Assembly: GCA_963697365.1 (NCBI GenBank)
Contig: CAVONT010000021.1
Location: 62,001-126,000, forward strand
Origin: CAIXZV01 sp963697365
GTDB lineage: Bacteria > Chloroflexota > Limnocylindria > Limnocylindrales > CSP1-4
Reading direction: 5' to 3'
DNA length: 64,000 bases
Under the pieces are notes generated by a model. The model made no database searches. It saw only the letters and a list, made by a program, of their open reading frames with translations, and was not told the DNA's origin. Below, piece after piece: positions 58,803 to 64,000 of this stretch (the stretch's first letter is position 1; each line of letters opens with the position of its first letter). A program made the position numbers and the translations under genes.

Positions 58803-61800
58803 TCAGGCTGGGCCAGCCGCTCCGGCTGCTCCGGCCGCTCCGGCCATATCGCCGTCATCCGCGCCCTCGTCCGGCCCCTCGTCCACCGGTTCGGCCAGGG
58901 CCTGGCGCCACGCCCACGCCGAGTACGCCACCACGCCTGCCGCGACGAGCAGGACCGCGACCAGGATCATGAACTTCGGATCGGCGAACGTGATCCCTCC
59001 GCTCCTGTCCACCGTGTTCACGCTGAACTGGAACGCATAGAGGTACGTCGGCAGCAACCCCTGGTAGGCGTTGACGACGACAGCCGGCAGCGGCAGGGCG
59101 GCGATGTTCGGGTAGAGCACCGCGAACCAGATCACGGCCGTCGCGACGAGCCCCGACACGAACCGCCGCGCATCGCGGGCCGTCGCCACCTGGATCGCGA
59201 CGAGCCCCAGCGGGATGGCCGCCACCAGGGCGATCACCTCCGGGATGACGCCGTTGAACGCGAACAGCGGCTCCTCGTCGGGCAGCAATCGCGAGATGAA
59301 CAGGGCCACCACGCCGATCGCCGCCGTCAGCAGCAGTGGCGCGAGGTCCCGCGCCGAGAGGGCCCGGTCGCCCACCCGTGGCCGCCCGAGGTCGTACAGC
59401 AGCTTGACCATGACGACCAGCGTGACGGCGATCACGACCACGAGGGCGCCCGTGGCCGGTGTCACGATCAGGTTCCCCGGGTTCCCGTTGCACGCCTGGG
59501 AGCCCGGGTTGACCGATTCGACGCCCGCGATGGCGCACAGCGGGTAGCGCAGGACCCACATGATCACCGGGCCCATGAGCGCGACGGCAGCGGCGACTCG
59601 CGCCAGCAGCCACGTGCGCCGGGACGCCCCGTGCCAGATCTCGGCCACGAAGTAGGCGAGGGCGAGCATCACGAACGGCAGGCTCGTGTAGTAGTGGTAC
59701 TGGAATGCGGCCCGGTCGATGCGCGCCCAGGAGACCCACTGGGCGAGGAACGCCACCAGGATCAGCGCCAGGGCGACGCTCCGGCGCCGGTAGGCCTGGT
59801 AGGCGACGAACGCCATCGCCGGGATGCTGAGCCACCAGAGGACGAGGTTGCCGGCGTCGTAGATCGCCGCCGCCGTGTTGCCTGCGAAGCTGCCCTGGTA
59901 GAACCAGACGGGCTTGAGGTTCGCGGGCCACGCCCACCACGGTGACGAGGCCGCGTGGGCCGCCGTCAGGTTGTTGTGGTAGCGGTACATCTCGCCGGTG
60001 AGGTCCACCAGCGTCTGGCCGGTGCTGCCCGGCGGGCCAGCCCTCGATGAGTTGATGGTTCTCGATGAACGCCCACGGCAGGTACAGCGCGACGTAGATG
60101 ATGATCGGCAGCACGAGCAGCGAGGCCGCGAGCCAGGCCACCGGGATGCCGAGGCCCCAGCCCATCCGGAGCCAGCCCTCGGGCGCGGGCGTGGCGGGTG
60201 GCGGGCCACCCGGCCGGTCGTGGCTCGGGGCGAACGGTCCGACGCCCATCCGTGCCGCCAGGGCGAACGCCCCGTACGCGGCGAGCCCCAGCATCACGAG
60301 CGCGAAGCCTGCCGTGAGCGGCGTCATCCCGAGTGGACCGATGGCGAGCGGGGTGTCGGCCTTGCCCAGCGCGATCGCCGTGAGCGCGACCAGGATCCCG
60401 ATCGCAGCGGGACCGACGATCGCGAAACGGGCCTCGTCGTCGGACCAGGCGACGGGCCGGTAGACCGAGACCGCCACCGTGGCCAGGGTCAGGCCGATCA
60501 TGATCAGCACGAACGGCAGGTTGCCGGCGCCGTCGGTGCCCTCGGGGACGGCGAGTGCCACCCAGCCCAGCACCGCGGTCACCGCGATCATCCCCGCGAT
60601 CAGGATGAGCCGGCCCAGGGCCGAGCGCATGAGGTACAGGATCCCGAGCGCGCCGATCGCGTAGGCGGCCACCCACTTCGACGCCAGCGCGAGGCCCAGC
60701 ATGACGCCGATGGCAGGCAGGACCACCCAGAACGCCCACTTCGGCCGTTCTGGTGTGACGTAGAGCCAGGCGAAGCCCAGGTAGGCCGCGAGGATGAAGA
60801 AGCCCGTGTAGACGTCGTTCATCGCGATCCGGCTCTGGACGAAGAACATCCCGTCGATGAGCACGAACAGGCCGGCGAGGAGCGCGACCTCGCGGCGCCG
60901 GAACAGGACCCTCGCCAGGAGGTAGACGACTGCCGCGGTCAGCGCCCCGAACAGGACGCCCGGGATCCGCCACGCGAACACATAGCTCGCGATGTCCATG
61001 CTGGCCGCAGCGCCGTCGGCCGAGAAGGCCAGCAGCGCGCCGCGTGTCGAGGTCGGGAACTGGCCGTTGTGGTCGAGCGCCAGCGCCGTGGGCGTGAAGG
61101 GCAGCGCGTGATCGGCGAAGACGCTCTTGGCGTGCGGCTCCACCACGTACACCACGGTCCCCGTCCCGTCGGGTCCGACGCCCTCGATGTGGACCATCTC
61201 GGCGGCGTCGTCGAAGAGCACGCGGGATCCGGCTCCGGGCAGCTCGAAGGTCGAGGTGGTGACCGGCCCCTCCGAGGCCTCGTCACCGGTGACCGCGACC
61301 ACTGCGACCCGGGGCGTGCCATCGGCGTCGGACGTCGTGACGTACAGCTGTGACCCGTCGTCCACGCCGTCCACGAGGGCGAGGCCCTTGGCCGGCCCGT
61401 CGAGGTCCACGGTGCCCGTGACGCTGCCTGATGCCGCGACCAGCGTGAGGCCCTCGGCCCCGGCCACCGCCACCGTGCCCACCGGGCCGATCTCCACGCC
61501 CGCCAGGCGGCCATCCGCGATCGCCGTGTCGAGCGTCGTGCGCGCATCCTCGGTCAGGACCGCGTCCAGCACGAGCATCTCGGTGTCAGTGCGGGCGAGC
61601 TGCTCCTCGTAATCGGCCATGACGCCGCCCAGCGCGGCGACGAGTTCCGCTGCCGCTGCCGCGGGGTCGGCGACCTCGGAGGGCCGGACGATGATCCCGT
61701 TGATGCCGCTGACGGGCACCATGGCGGCGGCGCCCTCCACGACGGTCGAGCCCGTGATCTCGCTCGTGCCGAGGTCCACGACCGTCACGGTGTCGCCCGC

Positions 61801-64000
61801 CGTGAGGGCAGCCGCGTGCCCGCCATCCTCGTACGCGGTGAGCCGGTGGACCGCCGATTCGAGCGTCGTGACCGGGACCAGCTCCACGGGCGGCAGGCCC
61901 GGGTCGCCGGTAGCCCCGTCCAGCTGCGTCGTGTCGAGGGTCAGGATGGAGCCCGCATCGGTGCCCACGAGGAGCTGGAGCGAGCCCTCATCGAACGTGA
62001 CGGCCGACGCGCCGGGCAGCTCGAACTGCCACTGGAGCGCCCGGGACTCCAGGTCGTAGGCGATGAGCTGGGACCCGGTGGTGACCCACAGCCGGTCCCC
62101 GGAGCGCGTGCCGCTGGCGGTTGGATCCTCACGCCGGGGCTCGGTCGCGGCGTCGCGGACGGGGACGCCCAGTTCCGACGAGGACGCGACGTCCTGCCCG
62201 GCGAAGGCGACGATGCCGCCCGCCATGAGGTACTTCGCGAGATGCGGGTGCGTCCACTCGTAGATGTTGTGGGAGATGTCGTAGCGCCACGCCTGGAGGA
62301 ACTCGGTCGCGGTCCGGGCGTGGTAGACCTCGTCGAAGTGCATCCGGGCGGGCTCGGCCAGCCGGTAGCCCCGCAGGAAGAGCGTGGCCACGATGAACAC
62401 GACCACGAGGAGCACGTCGAGCCTGTCGATGCGGCCGTGCCGCTCGTGGTCGAGGTCGCCGGATCGATCCGGGCGGATGGGCGTCTCGTTGAGCCTGGCC
62501 CGGAGCCACGCGATCGGGCCGAGCTGCGTCCAGGATGGCCGGTCGTACCACGCCGGGACGAGGGCCGGCGCCTTGCCGGGCGCGGATGCCGGCCGCGACG
62601 CCTCCACGGCCGTGGCGGTGGCCCCCGCGGCCGGTGGCACCTGCGGCGGTGGCACCCGCGGCGCGCGGCACCCGTGGCCGTGGCACCCGCGGCCGTGGCA
62701 CCGGCGCCGGACAGCTCCGTCCGTGTCACGACGGCACCCTCCGGCAGCGCGTGGGGCACCGGCACGTGGCTCTCGGCGTAGTCCGCCTCGAGCACGGCCT
62801 CCTCGACCCGCCCGGTCGCGAGCTCCGTTGCGAGCGTCCTGCGCGCCTTCGGCCGCAACTGGGCCAGCGCCCACAGGAACGCCGCCGTGTGGAGGAGCGC
62901 CACCACCGTCACCCCGAACGGCGAGCGGATCCACTCCCCGATCCCCAGCCAGTCGGACACGCCGGGGTTCATGTCGCCGTAGAGCGTCGTCAGGACGACG
63001 TACATGTTCAGGAACGTCGCGATCGATGCCGCGAGGTAGGCCATACGCCAGCGCCATGAGAACGCGATCAGGATGCCCGCCAACCCGAACAGCGGGAAGA
63101 GGTACCGCTCGTGCACGCGGGTCGGCACGGCGAAGAAGGCGAACGCGATCACGCAGGTGCCGACGAGGATGGTGAGCCGGTCGGGTCTCCGCGCGACGGC
63201 GACGGCGACCAGGGCCGCCACCGCCAGGAGCAGGATGGCGCCGATCGCCGCTGCCGGGAACGGGCCGATCTGGCCCCAGGCCGCCGCGTCGGGCGCTGCC
63301 GAGTCGAACAGCCAGCCACCACCGGTGGCCATGCTGCTGCCGTCCACCGGGAACAGGGCCCAGATGTTGTACGCGTTGACCGTGAGGTACGGGTAGACGC
63401 CCGCCGTCGACGTGATCAGCCGCAGGAGCGACGAGTCCACGAACGGCGGCTGGGCCATCGGCACCAGCACCGTCAGGCCGAACGGCAGCGCAAGCAGCAC
63501 GGCGGTCACGAAGCCGGCCACGCCCGTTGTCAGGATGCGGATCCAGCCGGTCAGGTTGCGCTCCCACGCGAAGCCCCTGATCCGCGGGGCGATCTCGTCG
63601 CCCCACGCCCCCTTCGGCCACAGCGAGCGCCGGATCACGACCAGCGCCACGATCGGGATCAGGATCGCGAGCTGCGGCTTCGTGATCGCGGCCATCACGG
63701 CGAAGACGGCCGACCGCTCGCTCCGGCCGCGCCACAGCTCCCGGATCGAGAGCAGCAGGAACACCGTGCCGAAGCTGTCCACCTGGCCCCAGATGACCGA
63801 GTCGAACCAGGTCACGGGGTTGAAGATCACGATCGCCGCAGCAAGGACGGCGCGCTTGCGCGTCACCCCCAGCTCCATCGCCATCGACCACACGAGGTAG
63901 CCCATCGCGATATCGGTGAGGATCGCCGGGATCTTGATCAGGTCCCCGACGCCGCCCAGCCACTCCCCGACGACGCCGACGGCCCAGAGCGCGTACAGGT
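58803..64000 (-). CDS. Fused giant glycosyltransferase: GT87-like half plus PMT (GT39) half with an inserted beta-propeller (5' partial)
   Basis: At least 1,700 residues, with the N-terminus beyond the right edge. The first half (about 64000-62780) is a polytopic GT-C domain (VTWFDSVIWGQVDSFGTVFL, VPTRVHERYLFPLFGLAGIL) like polyprenyl-phosphate-mannose-dependent transferases. An Ala/Pro/Arg-rich linker with short tandem repeats (62630-62710) leads to a PMT-type half: ARMHFDEVYHARTATEFLQA, EWTHPHLAKYLMAGGIVAF, later MFFVQSRIAMNDVYTGFFIL. Between these, at about 62150-61050, lie about 370 residues of beta-propeller character (GSQLIAYDLESRALQWQF, LQLLVGTDAGSILTLD). Frame changes occur in the linker and near 60040. 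Protein or lipid mannosylation is inferred. Two separate genes joined by an error in the linker cannot be excluded. Confidence 0.78.

Noticed and set aside
58779..59945. Forward frame continuing from pimA to 59945
   Set aside because: It is antisense to the conserved PMT C-terminus and has low-complexity Arg/His/Asp composition; pimA most likely ends near 58779 after a +1 error.
62630..62710. Short GC-rich tandem repeats considered as a VNTR or CRISPR-like array
   Set aside because: Units are only about 15 bases with no spacers, and they encode the Ala/Pro linker of the glycosyltransferase.

Overview
The window is about 70% GC, gene-dense and coding mostly on the + strand. It has ATGA/GTGA-style start-stop overlaps, many GTG starts and Shine-Dalgarno sites of the AGGAGG type. 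Gene content points to a high-GC terrabacterium: HspR-type heat-shock control, a phosphatidylinositol (PI)/PI-mannoside lipid block, a CsoR repressor, a GT39 mannosyltransferase and complex I. My best guess is Chloroflexota, a Limnocylindria/Ellin6529-like lineage, from overall gene content; an actinobacterial lineage is the main alternative. No rRNA, tRNA, CRISPR array, insertion sequence or prophage was seen.

Layout. 1-2.6 kb: end of a branched-chain amino acid ABC transporter (livM, livG, livF); LivG carries an unexpected pair of membrane helices. 2.7-5.8 kb: an anchored hypothetical protein, a reverse-strand group (small membrane protein, hpt, a PD-(D/E)XK-like protein), then csoR with its operator. 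5.9-11.5 kb: a DnaA-box pair, rsmG, a phosphodiesterase, and a potassium module (KimA-type permease, UspA, two TrkA/RCK proteins). 11.5-19.3 kb: a proteostasis block, hsp20-hspR-lon-dnaJ-clpB. 19.4-20.8 kb: a Phd/VapC-type toxin-antitoxin pair and a NUDIX hydrolase. 20.9-24.4 kb: phosphoketolase plus acetate kinase. 24.4-30.7 kb: cupin, small membrane protein, purH, glpX, fasciclin, folK and a nucleotidyltransferase-like protein. 30.8-47.2 kb: a MidA/NDUFAF7-type methyltransferase followed by a 14.9-kb complex I operon. 47.2-52.2 kb: TlpA-like thioredoxin, a sortase-like protein, a CorA-like transporter, a DHA2-type MFS exporter and a small membrane protein. 52.3-58.8 kb: an ArsR-headed operon for PI and PI-mannoside lipids (PI synthase, inositol phosphate synthase, two acyltransferases, a PHP protein and a PimA-like mannosyltransferase). 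58.8-64 kb: a giant fused glycosyltransferase running off the right edge.

The most unusual system is complex I. The membrane arm and NuoB/C/D look ordinary, but the electron-input (N) module is rebuilt. NuoI is cut after its first iron-sulfur motif and fused to the helical part of NuoE, without NuoE's [2Fe-2S] domain. NuoF has lost residues of its flavin/NADH loop and one cysteine of its N3-cluster motif. NuoG is replaced by an 874-residue protein joining a NuoG-like [2Fe-2S] domain, a GltD/NfnB-like FAD-NAD(P)H domain, NuoG-like iron-sulfur motifs and the missing second half of NuoI. I infer that electrons may enter from NAD(P)H through the GltD-like domain rather than through NuoE/NuoF.

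Quality caution: about 20 conserved genes are interrupted by single-base frame changes. Most are +1, consistent with one extra G or C, and the family alignment resumes immediately in the next frame. I treat these as probable consensus errors, annotate each gene across the break and give approximate break positions.
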